DNA of 64,000 nt, taken from Archivesica marissinica. Its lineage: Eukaryota > Mollusca > Bivalvia > Venerida > Vesicomyidae. Position 1 is the stretch's first letter; each line of letters opens with the position of its first letter. Below are positions 48,541-58,510 of this stretch, one piece after another. The stretch covers positions 17,647,263 to 17,711,262 of the forward strand of contig CM026391.1 of the NCBI GenBank assembly GCA_014843695.1, written 5' to 3'. A model generated the notes under the pieces. That model saw only the letters and a program-made list of their open reading frames with translations, made no database searches and had not been told where the DNA came from. Both the position numbers and the translations under genes were made by a program.

Positions 48541-48655
48541 TTAACCCTGTGCACGATGAACAAATAAACTCACATTTGCAAACAACATAGAGCCTGATCC
48601 AGAACTATGCCATTTGCAAAGGTGATTTATCCGCCGCTAGTGTGCAAAGGGTGTA
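48541..48655. mobile_element. TTAA MITE family 2, short deleted copy
   Basis: TTAACCCTGTGCACGATGAA at the left and CGCTAGTGTGCAAAGGGT at the right, with GCAAACAACATAGAGCCTGA inside. The centre is mostly lost and the right TTAA is mutated. Confidence 0.65.
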
Positions 48656-49027
48656 ATATATTTTCTTACTTTTCTTAGAAAGTAGGGATTATGACATCGG
48701 GACGATTTGAATGAAATGTCACAAGCCCTACTTTCTAGGAAAAATATTACACATTTGTTACATGCTCATCTCGCCTACAGCGTACTAAAGGTTAAAGTAT
48801 GAATAATTTATTATTGAAACATGGAAATATAGAACAGTAACCAGCGCTGCCATGCATCCACTATCAAAAATACCTGGCCGCTTTTATTTTTAACATAAAA
48901 ATCATGGACCTTGTTACTTGTGACACGTTAACACCATAACACACACTTGAGAACTACAGTCTACATCATTTATATCAAAGTCGGTTAAGTCAAATTCACT
49001 GGTTATCTCGAAGTCGGGTCAAGTTGT
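48656..49027. other. gene-free sequence
   Basis: TACTTTCTTAGAAAGTAGG-like inverted stretches near 48665-48750; no gene seen. Confidence 0.35.
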
Positions 49028-49258
49028 GGAAGTCGTGATAGCGCAGTGAATGCGAGTTCACTTCAGGTGCGAAAGGCCCCGAGTTCGAGCCCCACTGGAG
49101 CCGTTACGATTGTGCCCTTAGGAAAGGTATTTAAATTCCACGTTGTCTCTTCTCTCTTCCTCGTGGCGACGGATTCCATCAGGAATGAGGTCTCGAGAGT
49201 GATTAATATAAGTTATAAGAACTTGTTTCGCAATCGAGCTAAAATAAATTAGCATAAA
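49028..49258 (+). mobile_element. SINE family B, full-length copy
   Basis: GGAAGTCGTGATAGCGCAGT, GAGTTCGAGCCCCACTGGAG, CGTTACGATTGTGCCCTTAG, GGCGACGGATTCCATCAGG and tail GATTAATATAAGTTATAAG with TTTCGCAATCGAGC. Confidence 0.85.
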
Positions 49259-49539
49259 CAGAAGTCGGGTCAAAGTCCTATTTCAAATACTATAATTTTG
49301 CATGACAATGACTACGTTTATGTCAAATTTCGCTAAGTCAAATGTTCCAAATTCCTTTTTTCAGCATAAATCTGCAGTATTTCACACTGGTTATGTTTTT
49401 CGCCACGGAAGTGCTACTTTCATTCCGCAAATATACGTGACATAACGCATGCATAGATTAAATACAAATGTACTACGTGTTTTTCATCACTTGTGCCCAT
49501 GTCACAGTTATAATAGACAATAACAACTTGGAATATGTT

Positions 49540-49818
49540 ATCTGTAGTCCAGTGGTAAGACACTGGACTGGTAATCCAGGGATCGCATGTTCGATCCCCC
49601 GTCTGACCATAATAAAATTAACATTGAACTTTAAACTGAGGTCTTGTGTCGGTAGTTTACACCGTGCACGTAAAAGAACCAGAGGAAACTCTGGAATGGG
49701 TCTCTGTCTGTATCATTGCACTATCCTCCAAAAATCTAAAATGATTAATCTCTTTAGGAGGCGTCGCTCATATGGGCAACAGGTAGCGACAATAAATAAA
49801 CGTAAAACACACACACAC
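49540..49818 (+). mobile_element. SINE family A
   Basis: TCTGTAGTCCAGTGGTAAGA, ACTGGACTGGTAATCCAG, TTCGATCCCCCGTCTGACC, body, and GGGCAACAGGTAGCGACAAT tail, then a short CA run. About 20 bp of the body (the ACAGTCTTTCAGATGGGAC region) is deleted. Confidence 0.83.
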
Positions 49819-49856
49819 AAATATGTTTTAGGGGCAGATGAAGACAGGTAATCTAG

Positions 49857-50288
49857 GTTCATTCTAGGTCAGAATATTTGGGAGAAGTGAGAAGCGCTCA
49901 ATTGCATCCTTAAATTGTGTTATTTAATAAATTTCAACAAAATATGTTTAAAATGCACAGTATCATTAAATACAACATTTGAATAGAAGGAGTGCTTTAT
50001 AATGGGCCAGTGTATCTTACTGCCCAACATTTTGTATGAAAATTGTAAAAAAAAAAAACATTCTAAAATTATCTCTGTAATTAATTCACAAGTTACATGA
50101 ACAGGAGCGCATTCTCTAGATGTGGGTCCATAACTCTAGATGTGTACACTGAAGGTGGGCCAGTGTATCTTACTGGACAAAATTCTGTATGAAAATTGTT
50201 TTTTTTAGGGAGAAGTGGATCCCAGAGTGCGAAGTCAGGGTCGCTAGAGCGACTATTTCGCCCACATCGCTGTCTAGAATGAACCCTG
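49857..50288. mobile_element. dispersed repeat family F, longest copy
   Basis: Inverted ends GGTTCATTCTAGGTCAGAAT and CTGTCTAGAATGAACC. Inside, the GTGTATCTTACTG..AATTnTGTATGAAAATTG segment is present twice, so this copy also carries an internal duplication. Confidence 0.65.
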
Positions 50289-50642
50289 GGTAATGCTTGT
50301 GATCTCGGAGAAACATAATCTTGTGAAATATGGTCAATATCGCATGTTAAACTTCGGTTATGTCAAAGCATTTTGTTCAGTCAGACGGAATTCGACATAA
50401 CGGATGTAGACTATTCCTTGACAGTTCACAAATAATACTGACAGAAATAAACTATTCATACTAAACTGACTACTGTGACAACAAATATATCAAATAAAGT
50501 AAAATTAATGTTGCAAAAACTATAGCAGGAAAACACAAAAATTTCGTGATGAAGTCAAGCTTGTATTAAGAGACCACTATAGAGAAGGGCAAAAAGAGGT
50601 CTCTAAACAGGAATGGTCTCTTAATACAGGCTAATTTGTTCT

Positions 50643-50882
50643 TTAACCCTTTCCTTCATGGAAGAGCCTCTTGACGCCATTACCAATACGACATACATTG
50701 ACAATGTAGTAGCCAAACCAATGTTCATAATAAAGGCCAGAATCTCATGTAGTCCCAGTAATATCTATGGAGGTGGGATAGATATGGCGACTACTTTTCC
50801 ACTGCATAATAGCTAAATGGCTGTCGTTTGTATGGAGATATAATAGTATATTAACCTAAATCTCTATGAAGGAAAGGGCTAA
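50643..50882. mobile_element. TTAA MITE family 3, simple copy
   Basis: TTAACCCTTTCCTTCATGGA at the left; CTATGAAGGAAAGGGCTAA at the right (TTAA changed to CTAA). Gives the unamplified structure for comparison with 10587-11075. Confidence 0.8.
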
Positions 50883-50913
50883 CAACACAAACAGGAACTG
50901 AAAATGTGGTTCC

Positions 50914-51154
50914 TTAACCCTTTCAACACCACAGACCTCTATGTAGGCTTACAAAAAGTGTAGATCCAGACGAGCCGGCTCATGACGAGCCGTCTCATCA
51001 GGATCTGCACTTTTTGCCAGTGATATGACTATTTTTAGACATAATTACCCATTTTGATAAATGAACTTGTCCAAATGTGATTTTCTGATTCATTTATTGG
51101 TTTATGAATATCATGGACCAGTACATGTGAGTTACTTGGTGTTGAATGGGTTAA
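50914..51154 (-). mobile_element. TTAA MITE family 1
   Basis: TTAACCCTTTCAACACCA left and TGGTGTTGAATGGGTTAA right. It starts about 30 bp from a family 3 copy. Confidence 0.83.
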
Positions 51155-51342
51155 TAGACGTGGTATTTCAAGCAAGCTTGACAATAGTTTTACTAATACA
51201 TGTACTCGTGTATTTGCACGAATATATGAGAATACTTGAAAATGCTGTATTCATGAATAACGAATACTGAATACTCAATTCCAGTAAACTTAATGTTGCA
51301 AAAACACTACCATAAAATGCAGTAAAAAAACAATAGGCCCTA

Positions 51343-51609
51343 TTAACCCTTTGCCTGCTGAGTAAATAAAATCACATTTGCAAACAACATAGATCCAGAT
51401 CAGCCGCGGCATTACGCCACGTCCGATAAGAATCTATATTGTTTGCTATTCAGCCAAGTGTTTAGCTCCACTATCCGAATAGCAAACAGCATAGAGCCTG
51501 ATCAGATGGCACGAATAGCAAACAGCATAGAGCCTGATCAGATGGCACAGAATGTGCTCGATACTGTTTGCAAAAGTGATTTTATCTGCCGCTAGTATGC
51601 AAAGGGTTA
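51343..51609. mobile_element. TTAA MITE family 2
   Basis: TTAACCCTTTGCCTGCTGAG left and TAGTATGCAAAGGGTTA right. Internal AGCAAACAGCATAGAGCCTG occurs twice in tandem (about 40 bp). Confidence 0.75.
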
Positions 51610-51684
51610 TAGAATAGAGTAAGATTAATGTTATATACATTTTCGCTGATCACCCATCATAGAGTATATCATTATAACATTGTA

Positions 51685-51874
51685 TTTGAGGAGAAGAATT
51701 ATATAAGACTCTATATTAATCACTCTCGAGACCTCATTCCTGATGGAATCCATCGCCACGAGGGAGAGAGAAGAGGCTATGTGGAATTTAAATGCCTTGT
51801 CTAAGGACACAATCGTAACGGCTCCAGCAGGGCTCAAACTCTGGTCTTTGAGGAGAAGAATTATATAAGACTCT
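51685..51874 (-). mobile_element. SINE family B fragment between 28 bp direct repeats
   Basis: The fragment has the family B body (CGAGACCTCATTCCTGATGG, GTAACGGCTCCAGCAGGGC) but lacks both the head and the last part of the tail. It is flanked on both sides by the same 28 bp, which begin TTTGAGGAGAAG and end TAAGACTCT (51685-51712 and 51847-51874). Confidence 0.8.
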
Positions 51875-51879
51875 GTCTT

Positions 51880-51968
51880 CCATTCTAATCCTGTTTCTGT
51901 ATTCTGATTATGCGTGGTGTATGCATTGTTCAATATGTATTATATTGGGAAATAAAATATGTTTAAAC
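51880..51968 (+). mobile_element. possible LINE 3' tail
   Basis: CAATATGTATTATATTGGG and AATAAAATATGTTTAAACTA resemble the end of the LINE at 60880 (GAATAAATATGTTTAAACC). It is too short for more than a tentative call. Confidence 0.4.
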
Positions 51969-52004
51969 TAACATTGTATGAACACAAGACTATATACACC
52001 AAAC

Positions 52005-52265
52005 AATCATTTGTCCGATTAGCGCAGCGGTTAGTGAGTTCACTTCTCGCCAATGCAACCTGGGTTCGATCCTCGGACCGGGAAGTATGTGCGATGGTAC
52101 GGTGGTCGCCAGATCGGACAGGTGGGTTTTCTACGGGTACTCCGGTTTCCTCCCACACGAATGACCACATTTACGCTTTCATCCGCGCCAACGAGATTGA
52201 TTAATATAAGTTGTTAGAACTTGCTTCGCAATCGTAAAATAAATAAAGTTTAAGCAATCATTTGT
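52005..52265 (+). mobile_element. SINE family C with target duplication
   Basis: CCGATTAGCGCAGCGGTTAG, TTCTCGCCAATGCAACC, GGTTCGATCCTCGGACCGGG, CTCCCACACGAATGACCAC and tail GATTAATATAAGTTGTTAG. Flanked by CAATCATTTGT at 52005-52015 and 52255-52265. Best reference copy of family C. Confidence 0.9.
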
Positions 52266-52284
52266 ACTCGAATAATTATACTGC

Positions 52285-52529
52285 TCAACCCTTTCAACAC
52301 TACAGGCCTCTAAATAGACTTTCAAAAAGTGTAGATCCAGATGAACCGGCTCGTGACGAGCCGTCTCATCAGGATCTGCACTTTTTGCCAGTAATAATTA
52401 TTACTATTTTTAGATAAAATTACCCATTTTGATAAATGAACTGGTTCAAAGGTAATTTTTTTATTAATTTATTGATCTAAAAATATCATGCACCAGTCCA
52501 TGTCAGTTACTTGGGGTTGAATGGGTTAA
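52285..52529 (-). mobile_element. TTAA MITE family 1
   Basis: Left end TCAACCCTTTCAACACTACA (TTAA mutated), right end TTGGGGTTGAATGGGTTAA, central GAGCCGTCTCATCAGGATC. Confidence 0.8.
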
Positions 52530-52918
52530 TTTCACCCTGTTGTTTGTAGCACTTGCATTATAGTTTCCAGAAACGATGAGATTTTGTCTAGTAATGAGAT
52601 TCTAGCACTATGAGATTGCCATCTACAGCAAATACTACAACATGAACGTTTTCAGGAAGGCAGAATTTCAGGCATGGGCAATCACCTGGGTAGATCCACC
52701 AACCTTCTGCAAGTCAGCTATATAGCTTCCTCACATGAAATAATTCAAAACCCAACAGGAATTTGAAGCAGCAGTGGTGAGGGATAAGTGATTTGAAGTA
52801 AACAACACTAACCACTTGGCCATGGAGGCCACGCCTGAAATGATGCACAACGCAAAAATCATTGTCACCGAGGACACTTGCGATGAACTCTGCAATTCTA
52901 ATGCCAGACGATATGGTC

Positions 52919-53330
52919 ACCATGACAGTTGTACTGTGTACTCTGGTCACAGTGACAGGTGTACTGTATACTCTGGTCATTGTGACAGGTGTACTCTGGT
53001 CATTGTGACAGGTGTACTCTGGTCACTGTGACAGGTGTAATCTGGTCACTGTGACAGGTGTACTCTGGTCACCGTGACAGATGTACTCTGGTCACCGTGA
53101 CAGGTGTACTCTGATCACCGTGACAGGTGTACTCTGGTCACCATGACAGGTGTAATCTGGTCACCGTACACCTGGTCACCGTGACAGGTGTACTCTGGTT
53201 GGTCACCGTGACAAGTGTACGTACTCTGGTCACCGTGACAGGTGCATTCTGGTCACCGTGACAGGTGCACTCTGGTCACCGTGACAGGTGTACTCTGGTC
53301 ACCATGACAGGTGTACTCTGGTCACCGTGG
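52919..53330. repeat. minisatellite, about 23 bp unit, about 18 copies
   Basis: Unit GGTCACCGTGACAGGTGTACTCT. GGTCACCGTGACC-like cores make each unit self-complementary. It lies about 250 bp past the egghead stop codon. Confidence 0.93.
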
Positions 53331-53583
53331 TTGGTCCCTACTATGGCATACCTCCCCACTGTGGCAGAGTGATTTATGCAAAAAGATAAGTACAGGGTAC
53401 TACAGGGTAGTGTATACAATAAAAATATACATAAACTAACAGAATTTCCTGCAATACGACTTTGCTGCCTACATGCTAAACTGTAATAAATAACAACATA
53501 ATTTTTCGAACCATGTGTTTGTCAATGAATTTTTGTAATGGCAACAAAATGACACTTGCATTCAATTTAACAAAGCTATAATG

Positions 53584-55005
53584 TCACACATGCTGCACGG
53601 TGTTTGCTGTTGATTTTTCACTTAGTACTGTTGTTTGTGTATTTGTTGTGGCCTGTTTATCTACGATGTGGAATGAGTCAAGTTTCCTAGTCTTTAGGGC
53701 CCACACGACCCCTATCGTCTCCAGAACCATAGCAAGTGGTAAAATAAAAATTGGCACAAAGCAGAGGAATATATATTTGGCCCAACCCATTCTGCGTGGA
53801 GAGAATGACATAATTGCTCCGAAGATGTAGAGAAACAACATAATCGCCCCCATAAACCCACACAGGATGTTGAGGCTACGTGACATTGGTAGGGGAAACA
53901 ACGGCACAAGCACAATGTTTGTCACAGTTAAAGGCATGAAAAACCAGCCGAGTAACATCAAAGATATGCCGTACTTGTATCTGAATGGGATTTGTGCACT
54001 AAAGAACACGTTATATATACCCTGCACCCAGCGTTTGCGCTGGTATATGTAATCTAACATAGAGAATGTGCTCTTCTCCCACATGTCCCCTTCTACAAAC
54101 CCAAACTGGTGCCCTTCTTTCCACGCTGTCAATGCAAAGAAGCAATCCTCAGCAATACTGCCCTCGATACCAAAGTCATACGTAATCCTCTTCTCCACTC
54201 CAGCGTTCGCTACAATAAAACTTCCTTTCCAGCTGAACACAGGTTTATGGAGATATTTCAAACAAAATCGAATCATTCCGAAATCCATTCCAACTCGTAC
54301 AAGATCCGCTATTGTGGTAATCCAGCTTATGATTTCCTCATTAGCGTACGTAATCACACCTTGTCCTAGACTGTACTTTCCTTCGTTGATGAAGTTCACG
54401 ATGCCGATCACGGATGACTCGGTGAGCAGCGTTTCCTCGTCCAAATGAACAATCCAGTCATTGTCCGTGAGCATGTTCACGCCAGGTTCGAGACAATAAT
54501 TCAAAGCCCTCGCCTTATACTTGGTATGATTGGATGTGACGTATTGATTCGGTACAAGGATTTCTCGGATTCGTGGAGACTTGGGCAGGTTTACCGCATT
54601 ATCTGTTACAACTTCCATAATGTAGTTATCGAGACCGATTCTTGAACACACCTCTACATTTCTCTGAATATTTTTCTTGACGAGATCCGGGAATGTTCCT
54701 CTTGTTACCACTCTGAAGCATATAAACGGTCCAAACAGTGTCGACGTTTTCAATTTGGGTTTCGGCGGATGGGTATTAAAACAAACAAGTCCAAGAAAGT
54801 TGAAAATGGCTTGAGGCAATGGAATGAATGTCAGAAATCTAAATACGTAAAGTATGATCGTCGTTGTCAGTCCGTAATTGAGTACTGGATCAAAGCCGAT
54901 GAAACGGTCTGGTCCAATTCCACCGGCTAGAATAACAAAGACGAGTATGATCGTGACCAGGAGGCCAATGGTAAGAGTATGAAGCAGGTGTGAGAACGAT
55001 TCCAT
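53584..55005 (-). CDS. egh: egghead-like beta-1,4-mannosyltransferase (GT2), single exon
   Basis: 473 residues from the ATG at 55005; the frame opens a few codons earlier without an ATG. The family adds mannose to glucosylceramide in making arthro- and mollu-series glycolipids, at Golgi/ER membranes. Two N-terminal hydrophobic segments (about 6-30 and 45-62) precede a GT2 catalytic core with HLDEE (187-191), EDCFFALTAWKEG (287-299) and QRKRW (322-326), the D, ED and QxxRW signature of processive-type GT2 enzymes. Several membrane segments follow (about 348-372, 378-402, 408-436). Length is near the family's usual 450-475. It has no intron here, unlike its neighbours. The substrate is by family; bivalve or snail proof is not in the sequence. 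Confidence 0.93.
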   Translation of the reverse strand: MESFSHLLHTLTIGLLVTIILVFVILAGGIGPDRFIGFDPVLNYGLTTTIILYVFRFLTFIPLPQAIFNFLGLVCFNTHPPKPKLKTSTLFGPFICFRVVTRGTFPDLVKKNIQRNVEVCSRIGLDNYIMEVVTDNAVNLPKSPRIREILVPNQYVTSNHTKYKARALNYCLEPGVNMLTDNDWIVHLDEETLLTESSVIGIVNFINEGKYSLGQGVITYANEEIISWITTIADLVRVGMDFGMIRFCLKYLHKPVFSWKGSFIVANAGVEKRITYDFGIEGSIAEDCFFALTAWKEGHQFGFVEGDMWEKSTFSMLDYIYQRKRWVQGIYNVFFSAQIPFRYKYGISLMLLGWFFMPLTVTNIVLVPLFPLPMSRSLNILCGFMGAIMLFLYIFGAIMSFSPRRMGWAKYIFLCFVPIFILPLAMVLETIGVVWALKTRKLDSFHIVDKQATTNTQTTVLSEKSTANTVQHV

Positions 55006-55019
55006 TATCAATGTTCTGT

Positions 55020-55200
55020 TTTAATCTATCTTTATCATATGTACACTGCACTACAGATCCTGTCTATTGGTGGCAGCGGTTGTAGATATCTGTTTTAATC
55101 TGGTGGCAGCGATTGTAGATATCTGTTTTAATCTATTTTTATCATACGGTACAGATCGCGTCTATTGGTGGCAGCAGGTGTAGACACTTCTCACTTCAAT
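55020..55200. repeat. short duplications upstream of egghead
   Basis: GGTGGCAGCGGTTGTAGATA and CTGTTTTAATCTATCTTTAT recur two or three times just upstream of the start codon, in what may be 5' UTR or promoter. Confidence 0.7.
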
Positions 55201-55229
55201 AGAAGTATTTGTTTCTGAAAGACAGAGAG

Positions 55230-55412
55230 TACAACTTGTGTTAGTGGTCACCTCTATTAAGCAGCCAGCCTGTATTAAGCAGCCAGTATCCAGATTCCCA
55301 ATACATGTATGTTGTTTTATTATACATTTGACCTCTAATAAGCAGCTACCTGTGCTTAGCAGCCACTTTCTGTGATTCCCTTGACTGGCTGCTTAAGATA
55401 GGTTTGACTGTA
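55230..55412. mobile_element. TA MITE family 4
   Basis: Right end GATAGGTTTGACTGTA; left end decayed (TACAACTTGTGTTAGTGG). Internal TTAAGCAGCCAGCCTGTATT as in the other copies. Confidence 0.7.
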
Positions 55413-55929
55413 TTTGAATTAAATTCACACTCCATGTATATTCATAGTCGTTTATTACAGGTATTACAGATTGTTTTTATTCTAAACCCATGAAATGCCA
55501 TTTATTTGTGCTTTTGGTTTAAAGTCGCACAAACAGCATTCATGTGGCTCATAATTACATGTATGGTGACTCTTCAGCTATTAATTAATTGGTGCAGGAA
55601 GACACCGGATGCCCCTCCCAGCCAATCTTGACCCTTGACTCATGGCTGAGTATATACATTATTTTTAATAAATTCTAACTGTATCCAATTACAGAAAACG
55701 CGACATTTTACTGAGAAATATAACAGCTATTACAAAAATAAATTTCAAAATTTGTCTTGGTTTGTTACTCGTCCATAAGTTCACATTTCTGAGGAGAAAA
55801 GGATCAACTTATGGCCGGGAATATATGGTATTAGAGTGTCGGATTGGAATCATTTAGTAATGAATTTGATACTCGGCCATGGTCTTTGAGCAAGTAGGTA
55901 GAAGGTAGAATATATATCAAGCCAAGAAA
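55413..55929. other. gene-free sequence
   Basis: No gene or element recognised between the egghead upstream region and the SINE dimer. Confidence 0.4.
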
Positions 55930-56250
55930 GAGTGGAAAAGTTAGTGACCAACCGTGGGACTCAAACTCACAACCTCCCGAACATTAGTCAGACAGCTCTA
56001 CCAACTGAGCTAGCCAGCTTGATGTTGTACCCACGCCGAAATACACTATGCTTTCCCATCTTTTATTCTGTAGGAGCTGAACTCCGGTCACTGGAGCCAC
56101 ACCCCTACTCATTTGCCCATACCAAACTGAAAAAGTTAGTGACCCGACGTGGGACTCAAACTCGCGACCTCCTGAACACTAGATGGACAGCTCTACCAAC
56201 TGAGATAGCTCGCCGATGTTCTACCCACGCCGAAATACATATTGAAGAAT
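55930..56250 (-). mobile_element. SINE family E, two tRNA-like units in tandem
   Basis: Minus strand: A box GCTCAGTTGGTAGAGCTGTC and B box GAGTTTGAGTCCCACG occur twice about 185 bp apart. Each is preceded by GGCGTGGGTACAACATC-like sequence, with GACCGGAGTTCAGCTCC between. This suits a dimeric SINE or two nested copies. Neither head is a plausible working tRNA. Confidence 0.7.
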
Positions 56251-56496
56251 AAGCTATTAGCTGTGTGTTGATCTGTAGTTGAAACATTACCACCTATAAA
56301 TAAGACCTCTACATAAAAATTCTGTTATTTCCAGGTCTTATCGTTAAAGCTCATTTTCGCATAGCACTTTCCAACCTGATCCGATGGCGAGATTTCTGAC
56401 CAATATTTTGAAGCTTTTCGGACATGAACAGTTATAAATGTGCGCATTGGTGTTAAGAATAATCCTAAATATAGATATTAAGAACGTTTAAAATAT

Positions 56497-56683
56497 ATTG
56501 TCTAACGTTAAACCAAGGTCTCGTGTCGGTGCTTTACACTGTGCACGTAAAAGAACCAGAGGAGACTCTGGAATGGGTATGTATCATGCACTATCCTCCA
56601 AAATCTAAAATGACTAATATCTTCAGGAGGCGTCGCTCATATGGGCAACCGGTAGCGACGATAAATAAACGTAAAACACACTT
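56497..56683 (+). mobile_element. SINE family A, 5'-truncated
   Basis: Starts inside the body (AACGTTAAACCAAGGTCTCG) and runs to the tail GGGCAACCGGTAGCGACGAT AAATAAACG. The tRNA-like head is missing. Confidence 0.8.
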
Positions 56684-58260
56684 ATGCATATCATTTAGCT
56701 GTTTGAAATCGACAGGTGAGATTCTCCTATATTTTCTGCGCAGTCTTCACAAAAGAAACCCGAATAATTATTTTTTAGTACATTTCATGCGTATGAACAA
56801 TTGGATATTAAACAAAATCTTATTTGTTTCACTGTAATGACACAGAGATAAATCTTGTGAACATTTTAGTCTAATGATTTCTATTTTTGTTTTTCGCAAT
56901 AATCAAATATGCTGGAAACTCTGCCATGAAATTTAAATGTTGATTTCTTGTATAATATGGTGTCAAGAGATGTTATAGATTGTGCAGAATTTAAACAACG
57001 GTATGTGTGTTGATCTTGTTAACAATTTTAATTTATAAATTTTTAGAATATAAAATATGCTACGCGTAATTGAGGTTTAGCACTTAGACTTTGAAAAATG
57101 CCTGGATAGTAAATTGTCACATTTTTCAAGTCTAAATATTTGGACTAACTACCACACTGATATAGCAGAACTGGAATAAGACGTGGCGTCTGTGGACACC
57201 TCAGACTGATTAACCGCTTAAGTCTGCACAGGGAAACATATCTAGCTCCCCACAACGGCTTGACATAAATGGAACATGCAGGATACAAGATATCCGAATA
57301 ATACCCTATCCGATTGTTAGTCGACTGATGCTGATATTTCATCAATTTCAAAAATAATGAGATATCAATTCTTAAAATAATCTAAATTTGAATGAACACA
57401 ATGGCTTTTAATAATGAAATGAGTAGATATATTTCGTATCGATACTGGGCGGCCCCTCCCACTTCAAGTCCTGTTCAACTGTTCAACACGCCAAGTGTTC
57501 AGCTGCTCGTGAGTGATGACTCATATATTTACATATTTCAGGCTATTCTTATAGGTGTTCCATTATTAAGGTGTTCATAGTGATATCTTACCATTTCATA
57601 ATTTCCGTTCGATAAATAATGCGGCGAATTAGAAAAGTTTCACTGATCTGTTTTCTGTTTTCCTGGCACTGGCGAAGAAAGGGAAGTTATTGACTATGGT
57701 TTAAGGGGGCAGGGGATATGTACTTGAACTAGTTTAGTTTGATATTCGGCTTTGCGCTCTGGGATTTTATGCAAAGTACAATGTATGTGGACACTCTGAC
57801 TCTGTTGTACCAAGTGTTCTGTGATAGGTCTGGTTTAGCCTGGGTTCCAGTCTGTCGATTTTTCACTTTCTAACTTCTGGCAAAATGACATATTCTTGAT
57901 AGTATCAGAAGCTTGAGTGCACAATACTGCCCAATTAATAGTCTCGGTGTTAAAATATATTTATTTGAATGACCAGGCAAAATATATCGACGACTGTTCC
58001 CGGACTAGGTCTGGTTATAACTGTCTGCTATCTCTATCTCGTGTAGTATGGGACGTAACGATATGTAATCGTACTTGTGCTTGAAGTAACGATTGATTGT
58101 TGATGTTGTAGTTATGTTTGCACATTGTAGCATAGAACTCTGTAAATTGTTTCATTTTGCGTGGGTGAATATATGATGTCATGTTTCTTCATCAGTTCTT
58201 GGCATTGCATATTTCGACGTTTCAATCAAGATCCTGAACACGTCTCCAGCCCATGTCAAC
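56684..58260. other. gene-free sequence upstream of the EGF-like gene
   Basis: AT-rich, with no exon or repeat family I can support. The last few hundred bases may be promoter of the gene that starts near 58300. Confidence 0.45.
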
Positions 58261-58270
58261 CACGTATATA

Positions 58271-58310
58271 TGACGTCATTTGTGACGACATGATTTTTCA
58301 AAATGGCGGC
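58271..58310 (+). promoter_or_regulatory. CRE and YY1-type promoter motifs
   Basis: A full CRE palindrome TGACGTCA (58271-58278), a half site TGACG (58283-58287) and CAAAATGGCGGC (58299-58310), a classic YY1 site often found at transcription starts. They lie 107-146 bp upstream of the start codon of the secreted-protein gene. The ATG inside the YY1 site opens a five-codon upstream frame (ATGGCGGCTAGGTGCTAG). Confidence 0.6.
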
Positions 58311-58416
58311 TAGGTGCTAGGCAACGCAGACATTATTCACGCATACGGCACGAGAGTCGATCTCAAGCTATGTTGCTAAAGTGTTTTATTTATCGAAACA
58401 ACAACAGCATACTGTT

Positions 58417-58510
58417 ATGGTGAATAACGCAAAGAATGTTTTAACGGCACTATTGTTTGCTTTATTGAGTTTGCAACTGGTTTCTGTGAGTGCATCTGCT
58501 CCGATTGCAG
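58417..58510 (+). CDS. EGF-like gene exon 1 (signal peptide)
   Basis: ATG with G at +4, 31 codons of signal peptide plus one base, donor GCAG then GTAATG. Most of this exon and its donor are duplicated 135 bp downstream. Confidence 0.72.
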
